Source of the DNA: Corallochytrium limacisporum | Lineage: Eukaryota; Opisthokonta | Direction of reading: 5' to 3' | Assembly: GCA_002811645.1 (NCBI GenBank) | Contig: PDIP01000013.1 | Location: 19,742-83,741, forward strand | Length of the DNA stretch: 64,000 nucleotides | Part shown: positions 22,301 to 31,617 of the stretch, piece after piece | Numbering within the stretch: position 1 is the stretch's first letter | Layout: each line of letters opens with the position of its first letter | Translations under genes and position numbers: made by a program | The notes under the pieces: model-generated | Databases searched by the model: none | What the model saw: only the letters and a program-made list of their open reading frames with translations | Told to the model about the DNA's origin: nothing

Positions 22301-23802
22301 CGTGGATTTTTTTCTTTTTTGCTTCAGTAGCGAACCTCTGGAATGCCAGGGTGGTTTTCTATTTTCTTGTTGTATTGCTGCTAGGAGATGTGAGGGATCG
22401 TAGTACACTGCTTCTTTGGTAGGCGCTTCCCAAAATGTTGATACATTGGTCATATAGAGTCGCAGAGACCATTTAGCAGGAACTAAAAGGGGAGGGACTG
22501 AGGGATGTATGATGCTTCTCACTCCCTTGACAGTTGGCGTCCGCGGTAATTGACTTAGGGCTATCACTGAACCAACCAAATTTCAATATATTTAATAGGC
22601 ATTGCTACCTGCTTGTGAAACGTCACCTGTCAACGAGGAGCACCCGCCCGTCGCCGAGTTGGTACCTCGAAAGCCATCTCACGGCTTCCGGGTGAAACTT
22701 CAGTAATTTCACCACAGAATCTCCTCTGCAAGAGACATCCGAAGGTGGATTTCCCAAATACCGCAAAACGATAGTGATTGAAGGATCATCCACACAGATT
22801 ATCACTACCACCGGTTGCACGGGCTCATCATGCCAGTGGTATATGTTGACTGAGGAGTCCAATCATCTTGGGAATTCGTTTCGTTCGTTCGAGTCTTTGT
22901 AATCGGTTCTGCGAGATTAGTTTTCGTTTTGTGGTTGTTCCGTTGAATTCCATTTTCGTTGGCATTTCTGCATTAGTTTCGGGGTTTCAACGAAAGCTCC
23001 GTCGTTACTCTCGTCGGTCCCCCAAGCTTCTGTACATGTGTCGTCGGCCTGCCTGTATCCCACCGTTTCCATCGTTTCATGCTCCGACTGTTCCAACTTA
23101 GTTTTTTCTGTCTGATTCTGAAACTTTCTCTTTGCCACTCCTCGTCGTATCGAAAATTGTTCCGCACATCACTGGATCCCAAGCAAGAAGAGTATCATTA
23201 GAGTTTACGCGATAGCATGAAACGAAGATATGGGCCGCTCCCCTCCTGCACGCCTCATGTACAAGTGGTGTGTAGCCAGATCACAAAGTCACGTCCCTGT
23301 TTCATTTTCCCGCGCATGGAGTGAGAGGCTAGGGGGCTTACGGTACGTCGTAAGAATTCAATGGACACGTCAGCGGCAAGCAGCCGGGTTAATACGAAAC
23401 AGAAGGGACATGGGAACTGTGTGAGTACATTACGGAACACGTTTACAAACGGGTTTATTATTGCATGGCAGAGGTGTCATGTCAGCGTTTAAGTGTTTTT
23501 TACTTCCGCTCCAAAGGCTTGCAATGCACGACTCGATAAAGGGAGCATTCCACCACATTTTTGACGCGCGGCCCACCCCCCACACAAGCCATACGGGAAG
23601 AGAGCGAGGGGACCAGAGAGACCTACGACGCAAGAGCACGCTCAGCCCCTCGTTGCCAACTTCACCACACACCACCACAGGAGCAGCGGGGTAATCGGAA
23701 ACGGCTCCCACAAAAATGTCAAGAATACGAAATGCCAAAACGGAAAAAGAAACGGGATCCATTCCAAGACTCCACCGCTAGATTTTTACCTTTTCCTTAA
23801 TA

Positions 23803-24369
23803 TTGGCACGGGCCGGAGACCCTAGTTTTAGGTCCAGCCCAACTCTGGCGCCGACCGGGCGATTGCTATCTCTCCCCAAAAAGAGGAAAAAATGCTGAGG
23901 CCGGAAAGGCGGGGAATGTGGTCCGTCAGCAGACCCGTCTTCTGCGCCGTTGCAGGGTAGGAATCCTCATGTATATATTTGTATGGGAAAGGCAGGTCTA
24001 AAGGGTACGCGATAACGTAATTATATGAATGAAGATCGGCCGAGAAGGGGAGACAGTCGCTGCCTGATCTCATAATCCACATTTGATAGTGATCCATCTG
24101 TGTATGCCCCCATCTTCTTTTCTTTTTTGTTGTCATTTGAACGAGTTGGACAGGTTTCGAAAAAAATGAACATTGAATTCATTGAGTTAACATTCATTCA
24201 TAGATTGCAAATGCAGGAAAGGGATGAAACAGGTAATGGTGCTGTTCCATATGTCAAGCACGAAACCGAAGCCAACGAGACAGGTAAGTGACAGTATTTA
24301 TACGTACTTTCTTCGGCCAAACTATTCGGAGATGGCAATCTCGTGACCTTGGCATTGGCCGGAGACCCT
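23803..24369. repeat. Short dispersed direct repeat (two copies)
   Basis: A 21-base word, TTGGCA, two variable bases, then GGCCGGAGACCCT, occurs at 23803-23823 and 24349-24369 with only the two variable bases differing. Its nature is unknown. Confidence 0.5.
24166..24291 (+). CDS. Possible first coding exon (or short ORF) ending at a strong splice donor
   Basis: An ATG at 24166 (AAAATGA context) opens a frame of 39 codons that runs to a perfect GTAAGT donor at 24284; read through, it stops at 24291. The donor has the same form as the one in the eL20 gene. The peptide is polar and acidic with no recognised domain. No convincing downstream acceptor with a TACTAAC branch point was found, so a chance match is quite possible. 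Confidence 0.2.
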   Translation: MNIEFIELTFIHRLQMQERDETGNGAVPYVKHETEANETGK

Positions 24370-24386
24370 GGCTCTCCACACCTCGC

Positions 24387-24424
24387 TGTCTCACTCTCTC
24401 ACTCTCTGTCTCTCTCTCTCTCTC
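24387..24424. repeat. (TC)n microsatellite
   Basis: A CT-rich dinucleotide tract with few interruptions. Confidence 0.8.
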
Positions 24425-24573
24425 GTCCAGCCTTTTCCTCGATTTGTTTTCCCTGTTTTGTTCCCTTTTTTTCTCCCTTGCATTTCCGATGTAAATCCTT
24501 CCGTCTGTCCCTCGCCATGTCTCGCGCGCGCGCACAACGGCGGTGGCGTCAAATTGACTGGGCCCTCTCCTCG

Positions 24574-24594
24574 CCCCCCCCCCCCCGGGGGGGG
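24574..24594. repeat. C-run/G-run palindrome (C13 G8)
   Basis: Thirteen C directly abut eight G, forming a perfect inverted repeat with no loop. Confidence 0.85.
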
Positions 24595-25849
24595 CGCCCA
24601 GACAAACAACACATCATTTTCAAGGGAGCCGAGGAAAGAACACAACTCTCTCGGTTTAGAAGGATGCATGGTGTACCAGAGAGGGAGAATAGGAGAAAGA
24701 AACGGGAAAAAAAATAAAGAAGAGAGAGAAACCGAAAGAGCGATCGGGCTCGTGCGCTGGGGTGTCCGGTGTCCAGACAGCGGGGGGCTCACAGCAGCCA
24801 CTCTGTGTGTTTTTCTTTCCTTTTTCGCTTGGTTTCGTTCGCTGGCTTCGTCTTCTCACATTCCAACGCCACTACATTTCACGCGCGAAAAGGCAATTTG
24901 TCAGTTTCCCTCCAATTTCGTTAGGTAATTGTGAATGAAATTGTTGGGCGTAGAAAATCGATGGAGGAGTCATTTTTGCATTCACCATGGAGAGACCAAT
25001 TATAGATCTCATTCCTTTCATCTGTGATGAGGTGCTGCCGACATATTGATAATGCAACGTGACCTTTACGGGTCGCATAACAATCAACACACAGTCACCG
25101 CCCCCAGGCACCCCGTGCCGGCCACGGAGCAACCGGCAGCGTTACGGGCAGCTTTGGGACAATCACCTCATGGCTAACACAGAGGTTTGCCACTGTCTTG
25201 CGCTGGTTCGGTCCTGGCTCCGGCTCCTGACCGACACAGGGATACATGTGTCCACCCACCTCCCGTCACAGCAACCAGACAGAAAACATTCCCGTTCCTG
25301 CTGATGTAGTCAGCATTAGCGGAGGAAATAAACCAATAAAATCCCATCGTTCCGCAGTGTTCTGGCTGCGCACCATTGAAATGTCACTTGCTGAGTACTA
25401 TTCCTATTATATAAAACATAGGCGGCAGTGAGCCTCTCATCGTCATCAAATCTGATCGGGCGTTCCATGGCCCTGTTAATGAGATTTGCCATGTATGAGG
25501 ATTATTTGATCACCGGGGCAGTCTATAGCTCTCCCATGTACACACGCGTGCAAACACAAAAACCCCCGCATGCAGGCAACATACAGCAAATCTAGACATG
25601 CACACGCATGAGGAGGATAGGATGCATCCAAGCCATCATGTCCCAGCCATTCATTCATCTTCGTAGCCAATTAGGTGCTTTGGATGTTGCAGAGTGCATG
25701 CTACCTGTCTGCTTAAGCCATGCCGTCTGACCGCCATGCTAGCCAAGGCTCTGAGGATTCAGATTGCGGGCTTCTGTCCGGTAACTAGCGTACCTGTCGA
25801 ACTTTGCTCGATGCTTATCTTCTTGGTTCCTCCATATCTGATAGTACAC

Positions 25850-26041
25850 TCATATCTTGTGCACAGTAGTGGTCATCCTTTGTACCGATTCTACGAGGGT
25901 TGAGCCGAAACGGTCAGGAACAGCCCAGTCATTCGGATCTCCGGATGTGCTGGGAGTCAGGGCTTCGGTGAACTCCAGGACGGTGGGATTGTCTGTTGCG
26001 CCATCATCTGTACCCGCTGATTTGGGACATTCAAAAGCCAT
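25850..26041 (-). CDS. Small unassigned ORF (63 aa)
   Basis: It begins with ATG at 26041 in the context TGTATGG and encodes 63 residues rich in Asp, Thr, Pro and Ser. Codon use resembles neighbouring genes (many C or G third positions). No domain is recognised. It lies 240 bases beyond the 3' end of the dyskerin gene on the same strand, so it could be a small gene, a last exon, or chance. Confidence 0.22.
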   Translation of the reverse strand: MAFECPKSAGTDDGATDNPTVLEFTEALTPSTSGDPNDWAVPDRFGSTLVESVQRMTTTVHKI

Positions 26042-26283
26042 ACAAACGAAGAACAGGAGCGCCCAATTCAATTCGTCTTCAGTACAGGATGGCGTCTGAT
26101 GTAAACGGTAAAGTCTTGTATTGATTTCGTGATGGGAGTTTTCAAGTGCATTGTGATTTGCTCTAACTAAAACAGTGAATGCCAAGATGAATCAAGGATG
26201 TCAGGTTCATCTGAACATCGTGAGTTGCATGCAAATGATGATGGGGATAATGATGACACATCCAATATGGGAATTGCTGCAGG

Positions 26284-27720
26284 TTATTCCTTCTTAGCCT
26301 TCTTGGACTTCTTCTCCTTCTTGTCCTTCTTTTCCTTCTTCTCCTTTTTGCTCTTCTTGCTCTTCTTCTCTTTCTTGTCAGACTCATCCTCAGAGCTAGA
26401 GGACTCATGCTTGCGCTTCGAGCGTTCGTCGGCCTGCAATTCCTGGACAAGAGACGGTGTCGCGGCAGCCGCTCCGGTGGTCTGTGACATGGTGACTTCA
26501 CCACCGTTAGCCTCAGCCAGCTCACGATAGTCGACATATCCCTTCTTCCAGTCAGATGGAGTATTCTCGTTGGGCCGCCCGTACTTGTCGAGCTTGCCCT
26601 CGGTAATCAGCTTCTTCTTCATCTGTGCCTTCGGACCCAGTCCCCAACGGCGTGGGTACGTGTCCCGCTCCATGATAACACGCTTGATCTTGGCGACAAT
26701 GCCATGGTCACAGGTGGCCATTACGGCCGTGGTCATCTGTGCAATGGCCAGGGCAATAGCTTCACCCTTTGTGGAGATCAACACAACCTCCTCGTCCACT
26801 TCTATTCCGTTTTCGTAACGCAGCAGACCGGGAACCATGAGCTTGGCACCGTAGCAGATGGCGTTCACGGCAGTGTCCTTTACAACAATGCGCTTGTGGC
26901 CAATGAGCAAACGCTCAAGCGGGAACACGATACGCCTCAGGTACGATTCATCACGGTTGTGGTCGTACATCCACTGGGCATCCAGGATGTCGTGCATGGT
27001 GCAAGAATGATCCATTTCACTGACCACACCAGAGCGACTGCGGCGCAGTTCCTGCATATGTCCACCGACACCCAACATAAGTCCCAGATGCACACACAGG
27101 GTACGAATGTAAGTACCAGCCTGGCAGCTGACCCGGAAGATGGCCAAATTTCGCTGATCATCGAATTCTAGAAGCTCGTTCTCGTAAATTGTGCGAATTC
27201 GCAGCTGCCGCTTCACCGCAGAGATCAACGGAGGGCGCTGGAAAAGTGCACCAGTCAATTGCTCCAGACCACGGACAACTTTAGCCTTATCCACAGCACC
27301 ATGTAGACGTGCTATGCAGATATATTCCTTTCCGGCACCCTGTTGACTCTTAACCAGGCGCGTGGCCCGCTCGATGCAAACAATCAGACAACCAGTGACC
27401 TTGGGATCCAGAGTACCAGAGTGACCTGTCTTCTCAACGCGCAAAATGCGCTTGATCCAAGCAACAACTTCATGACTGCTCGGGTTGGCCGGCTTGTCAA
27501 GGTTCACGAAACCGTAGCGGACGTAATCCTCAATGGGACGCTTCAGAGGAGATGAACCCGCCGGAATTGGTGTGTAGTGTCCGGTACGTACATTGAGAGA
27601 ATCATAGTTTTTGAGAAGCAGAGGCCACTTCGAAGTATCAAGCGTGGGCTTCAGATCCTCTGGTTGGATTTTGTATTCGGCATCTGCCGATGTCTTGGAC
27701 TTCTTTGACTCCTTGCCCAT
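26284..27720 (-). CDS. CBF5: H/ACA RNP pseudouridine synthase (dyskerin/Cbf5)
   Basis: A 478-aa catalytic subunit of H/ACA snoRNPs, which in the nucleolus converts uridines to pseudouridine in rRNA and snRNA and also stabilises telomerase RNA in animals. In order: an N-terminal dyskerin-like segment ([20 protein letters not shown]), a TruB catalytic domain with the hallmark [12 protein letters not shown] (catalytic Asp105), and a PUA domain near residues 275-350 ([22 protein letters not shown]). The tail is a Lys/Glu/Asp-rich nuclear and nucleolar localisation tract. Length agrees with the family (about 480-515). The start is the ATG at 27720 in ACCATGG; the frame stays open to 27774 but only from a TTG. 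This is a clear orthologue. Confidence 0.97.
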   Translation of the reverse strand: MGKESKKSKTSADAEYKIQPEDLKPTLDTSKWPLLLKNYDSLNVRTGHYTPIPAGSSPLKRPIEDYVRYGFVNLDKPANPSSHEVVAWIKRILRVEKTGHSGTLDPKVTGCLIVCIERATRLVKSQQGAGKEYICIARLHGAVDKAKVVRGLEQLTGALFQRPPLISAVKRQLRIRTIYENELLEFDDQRNLAIFRVSCQAGTYIRTLCVHLGLMLGVGGHMQELRRSRSGVVSEMDHSCTMHDILDAQWMYDHNRDESYLRRIVFPLERLLIGHKRIVVKDTAVNAICYGAKLMVPGLLRYENGIEVDEEVVLISTKGEAIALAIAQMTTAVMATCDHGIVAKIKRVIMERDTYPRRWGLGPKAQMKKKLITEGKLDKYGRPNENTPSDWKKGYVDYRELAEANGGEVTMSQTTGAAAATPSLVQELQADERSKRKHESSSSEDESDKKEKKSKKSKKEKKEKKDKKEKKSKKAKKE

Positions 27721-28525
27721 GGTTAAGAGTAGTCTTACCCGTTCCTTCAAACCCGAACAAGATGTACTGATCAATGCATAACTATATTAAAACCGAATAT
27801 CGGATACATACACATCTAAATAGCTCAACGTTGTACGTCATAGAGTACTTGCAGTGAGCGATTTATAAATGTTGTTGAGTTTCTTGTGAAGTATCATCAG
27901 CCGCATACCTACAGAACATAACGATTTCGGCTTTGCCGTACCTCGTAAATGTAGTTCACCAACCTTTGGCACAAGGGGTACAAGGCACACACACACCCCC
28001 TGCAGGCTGCGTGGTGTGTGCTCCTGCCCTCCATATCTACGGTACACGGAGGAGGCGGCAAGGGGGACGAAATATTAAGTTGAAAACCAAACGTCCGTTC
28101 TCTCAGGAGGGGGGGGGGTGCCCATTTTCCTATGGTACACCCGTCCCGAGCCTGACCCTTACATAATCGCTGTGGGTACCGGTGGTATAGAAAAACGTTA
28201 AGGAGGTCCTCGGGGGTGAGGGTGCCGAGTGTGCACAAAGTACCAGGCCGGCCCATAAGGCGTAGGACCACATGGGGGGAGGGGGAGGCGGAGGCGGATT
28301 GGCAAGCAGACCCGAACGGGGGCCTATTTTAGAAGAGCGCAAGCGACCTCAAACTTGGCTTGCCGATTTTGCAACTTATTGAGATGTGGGGCTCGCGAGG
28401 CCATCAAGTCAGTAGCAACGACCAATCGACTTTTGCATTAGTAGAAACACAGGGACAAAGTAAACTCTATGAAGATGATGTTTAATGTCCAAGAATTGAA
28501 ATCAAAGATGAATGCACACTGTTGG
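27721..28525. other. Intergenic between dyskerin and CDK7 genes
   Basis: This is upstream DNA of dyskerin and the 3' flank of the kinase gene. Just upstream of the dyskerin ATG the minus strand reads CGGGTAAGA, which resembles a donor site but has no coding consequence. There is a G-run at about 28108-28117. No gene is seen. Confidence 0.55.
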
Positions 28526-29605
28526 TCAGGAATCAAACTTGAGACGTTTGGCGGCCGATGAGTTCTTTGCATCGTCAAGCACACGCTTATTGGGGTGATC
28601 AATGTCATGATTAAGCTTCCGAGGTAAATCTTCTGAATGGGTTGGCAATGGTTCCGAGGTGAACCAAGGATCTTTGAGACAATCAGTTGCTGTGGCACGC
28701 TTGACTGGATCATACACGAACATGGGTGCCATGAACTTGATCGTATCTCGAGTTGTGGCTGTGAAAATCGTTTCGAGTGGCACTGTCGGGTATTTTTCCA
28801 TTTTGATGAAGTTGTAGTTTGGCAAAGATTCCACACTGGGCCACTGTTCCACTGTGGGTGTGCCAAACGTCTGATAGATCTTCTGGAGCTGATCTATCTC
28901 GGTTCCTCCGGGAAGTAATGGTCGACGAAGCATCATTTCTGCCAGGATGCATCCAGTTGCCCACATATCAACGCCAACGCTGTATTGTTTGGCTCCTAGC
29001 AGCAGTTCTGGGCTCCTGTACCATACCGTTACAACTCGGTTGGTCATGTCAATGTCTGGACTCGCAGCGTAGCGAGCCATACCAAAATCAGTGATCTTCA
29101 ATTGTCCATCGGACCCAATCAGCAAGTTATTTGGCTTCATATCCCTGTGCAGAATCCACAGCTTGTGCATGTGCTCCAGACCCAAGAGCATTTGATGCAT
29201 ATAGGACTTAATATCTGAAGGCTCCAAGACAATATTCCTGTCCTTGATCACGACCTCCATGTCTGTGAACATATAGTCAAATACCAAGTGCGTGATCTTA
29301 TCCTCTGTGTACACATCATGCAAAGTAATAATATTTGGATGTTGTACTTCCTTCAGAATCTTGATTTCTCGCATTGATGGAATGCTGATTCCGTTTTCTC
29401 GCTCGTCTCGATCCCGTTTCATTTTCTTCACAGCCACTTCGAATCCATCGCTCTTCCGCCGACCGGCAAATACAGTAGCATAGGTACCGCGACCAAGAAA
29501 TTTGATTAGCTCATATGTATGAACAACTTTTCCGGCTCCATTGATGTGCATACCCGTAGGAGCAGCAGTCGAGCTACCACCACCCGTATCCGATGACGCG
29601 ACCAT
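28526..29605 (-). CDS. CDK7: Cyclin-dependent kinase 7 (CAK/TFIIH kinase)
   Basis: A 359-aa Ser/Thr kinase. The orthologue with cyclin H and MAT1 phosphorylates the RNA polymerase II CTD within TFIIH and activates other CDKs. Visible are the Gly loop (LGRGTYATVFAG), VAIKK-type lysine (AVKK, K60), a PSTAIRE-like SIPSMRE, HRDMKPNN (catalytic Asp156), and DFG at 173-175. The segment SPDIDMTNRVVT carries both CDK7-type T-loop phosphosites (Ser182 and Thr188, matching human Ser164 and Thr170). VDMWATGCILAEMMLRRPLLPG and LGTPTVEQWP-type motifs also match. Oddities: HRDM in place of HRDL, and VVTVWYRSPE where CDK7 has VVTRWYRAPE. The tail is basic and nuclear-looking. The start is the ATG at 29605; the frame upstream to 29638 begins only with TTG. 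Confidence 0.9.
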   Translation of the reverse strand: MVASSDTGGGSSTAAPTGMHINGAGKVVHTYELIKFLGRGTYATVFAGRRKSDGFEVAVKKMKRDRDERENGISIPSMREIKILKEVQHPNIITLHDVYTEDKITHLVFDYMFTDMEVVIKDRNIVLEPSDIKSYMHQMLLGLEHMHKLWILHRDMKPNNLLIGSDGQLKITDFGMARYAASPDIDMTNRVVTVWYRSPELLLGAKQYSVGVDMWATGCILAEMMLRRPLLPGGTEIDQLQKIYQTFGTPTVEQWPSVESLPNYNFIKMEKYPTVPLETIFTATTRDTIKFMAPMFVYDPVKRATATDCLKDPWFTSEPLPTHSEDLPRKLNHDIDHPNKRVLDDAKNSSAAKRLKFDS

Positions 29606-30640
29606 ACTTATTTTCAGCTGGATGCTGATTGCTGACAATTCTACATTACTAGTTCACCAACGCCTTCGCATGACAAACATCACAATTCCTTCTTGGATAG
29701 GACATTGGACGTGCTCTCCAGCGATTGTGAACCCTCACTGTATCCGAAATACCTCGTCGTTCTGAAAGATATTGTTGGAGACAGTCTTGGTCCACTTACA
29801 TCAGACACCAACACTGCCCCTCACCCCCGCCGCCGCCGCTTTCTAGCGGCTCACTGGCAGTTCGGTCGGGTTCCGAACAAAGGATAACCTCATTATTCGA
29901 ATTAAAGGCAACACACTTCTGGGGGTTCAGTGTTAAAGACCGACTTTGTCACACCTTTTCCAGCAAAAGAAAGACTTGGCGTAATTATTGCGTTGAATGT
30001 TTTCGGATACCACCACCTGGCGGTACTGCTTCCACACAGTGGCTATTCCAGTTTTGTTTGTTGTTGTTGCTTTCCGCTTTCGGGATGTGCCTGAGGAAAT
30101 GAGAGGCATTCTCTCACCGCAAGTTCGGCCCCAGGACAGTTCATGCGGTACAATCGATGAGGAATAATGATCAACGATGGAGGTTCCAACAAATGATGAA
30201 TTGAAGGGTGAATGCCCCTTCAAATGTGGGTCGATAATGAAGGATGGAATTGCTGTTGCTGATGATCATAGCTTCGCAACTCAATCGGAGGAATTGCACA
30301 CTGTCTGACCATGCAGCTCCACCGGTCGCAACGCACGCATTTCTTTGTGCTTAGACCATTCTTCGACATGGGTGGCCTTGTTTTACATCATCTCGGGGAA
30401 TTTGCATAGAAATTAAATGGGGGAACGTAATGGAAACCAGTATAGATAAGGTACGTGAGCTGAGGAACTTGTGAACGAATCACATAGCGTAACCATGATC
30501 ATCGCTTAAACTGCAGAATTGGGGTATAATATTGCGGCGGAGCGGTGGAGAAGGAGGGAAGAAGGAGCAGTCAGTCAGAAGACAAGCCATTCGACTTTGT
30601 GTACTACCCTTCACTACGAAATTCACTATTGTTTTGAAGG
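29606..30640. other. Divergent intergenic region, CDK7 / RRM gene
   Basis: About 1 kb between two divergent genes, presumably holding both promoters. No gene or RNA is recognised. Confidence 0.55.
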
Positions 30641-31294
30641 ATGACTGACACCGAACCACCCCGTCCCACGGGTGCCCCTGAGACCATGGAGCCAGTCGAT
30701 CTGGATCTCGTTACTTCTCGTGTTTACGTAGGTAACTTGGCTTGGAGCGTTCGCTGGCAAGACCTAAAGGACCATATGAGAGTGGTCGGAAATGTCACGT
30801 ACGCAACTGTGCTGCAATCTCCAGATGGACGAAGCCGAGGATGCGGTATTGTGGAGTATGAAACCATTGAGGAAGCAAAAACAGCTATTCTTCAAATGAC
30901 GGACACGGAATTGAGTGGGAGGAAAATATTTGTCCGCAAAGACCGCGAAGCTCAGGATCCCTCTGATACATCAGCTGTCGATTGTCAGATCTTTGTTGGC
31001 AACCTCGATTGGGGTGTATCTTGGCAGGACCTCAAGGACATTTTCTCACAGTTTGGGGAAGTTTTGCGTGCAGACGTAGCCACTGACTTCAGAAGACGTA
31101 GCAGGGGTTATGGAACGGTTCGATTTGCGACGCCTGAAGCCGCAACCCAGGCTATCGAGGCATTTGATGGTAAGCCCCTGAGCGATAAATATGAGAGGCC
31201 ACTTCAGGTCCGGCATGACCAGAAGGCGAATCAGTATCGCATGGGCAATCGCGGGGGCCGCGGGGGCCGCGGTCGCGGTAGTTTCAGGCCATGA
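30641..31294 (+). CDS. Two-RRM RNA-binding protein with RGG tail (Gbp2/hnRNP-M-like)
   Basis: A 217-aa protein with two RNA recognition motifs, RRM1 at about 27-100 (RNP2 VYVGNL, RNP1 RGCGIVEY) and RRM2 at about 117-192 (RNP2 IFVGNL, RNP1 RGYGTVRF). A Gly/Arg-rich tail (203-217) is a likely arginine-methylation target. Both RRMs carry the W-Q-D-L-K-D signature after the first strand (WSVRWQDLKD, WGVSWQDLKD), as in yeast Gbp2/Hrb1 and the animal hnRNP M/MYEF2 group, which act in mRNA packaging and export. The RRM1 RNP1 has Cys where Phe/Tyr is usual. The ATG at 30641 follows GAAGG. Orthology within this family is not resolved. Confidence 0.88.
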   Translation: MTDTEPPRPTGAPETMEPVDLDLVTSRVYVGNLAWSVRWQDLKDHMRVVGNVTYATVLQSPDGRSRGCGIVEYETIEEAKTAILQMTDTELSGRKIFVRKDREAQDPSDTSAVDCQIFVGNLDWGVSWQDLKDIFSQFGEVLRADVATDFRRRSRGYGTVRFATPEAATQAIEAFDGKPLSDKYERPLQVRHDQKANQYRMGNRGGRGGRGRGSFRP

Positions 31295-31617
31295 GTAACT
31301 CTTTGCAGTACGGGCCAGCTGCTATCATTGTTAGCTGCTGAAGCATCTGTGTTCTCCTATTTTGCTTCTTGAGCCTTTCATTGTTTGGGATGTACATGAG
31401 GATTTATGAGTATACATTTAAAGAAGACATGGTAAATTGAATGTACTGCACAAGTACTGAGGATAAGGCATCCGTCTCCTTCGTGATCTCGAGGAGATTT
31501 GTGAGTGAAACAAATACAGTCTACTAACCTTTCAAACAAATCAGTGTTGACATTCTGAGCGCCGCAGAAAGGACGTCAGTGTCCGCTCTGTGCGTCATTG
31601 TATTGACGGTCACGTTT
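31295..31617. other. 3' flank shared by RRM gene (+) and Sec5 gene (-)
   Basis: A 323-base convergent spacer. It contains a short sequence with all intron signals on the + strand: GTGAGT at 31501, TACTAAC at 31522-31528 and CAG ending at 31544. If used, it would be a 44-nt intron in the 3' UTR. No coding frame depends on it. Confidence 0.4.

Larger units (their letters stand above)
15446..26283. other. 10.8-kb gene-poor block
   Basis: No recognisable protein domain is seen on either strand over about 10.8 kb, the longest such stretch here. The content is CT/GA microsatellites, G-runs, AT-rich patches (about 15860-15935 and 21235-21300), a C13/G8 palindrome and short dispersed repeats. Open frames of up to 190 codons exist (such as 16580-17155 on + and 21995-22579 on -) but are Ser/Cys/Arg-rich and look like chance frames. 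A small ORF at its right end (25850-26041) and a possible exon at 24166-24283 are listed separately. Confidence 0.5.

Noticed and set aside
21995..22579. 194-codon frame on the - strand
   Set aside because: It opens with TTG, has low-complexity composition and no recognisable domain; a shorter ATG version is no better.
22623..22862. 79-codon frame on the - strand with fairly natural-looking sequence
   Set aside because: There is no ATG and a stop codon lies directly upstream; I could not find partner exons or a family match.
27721..27774. N-terminal extension of dyskerin
   Set aside because: It begins with TTG; the ATG at 27720 has an ACCATGG context and a family-typical start.
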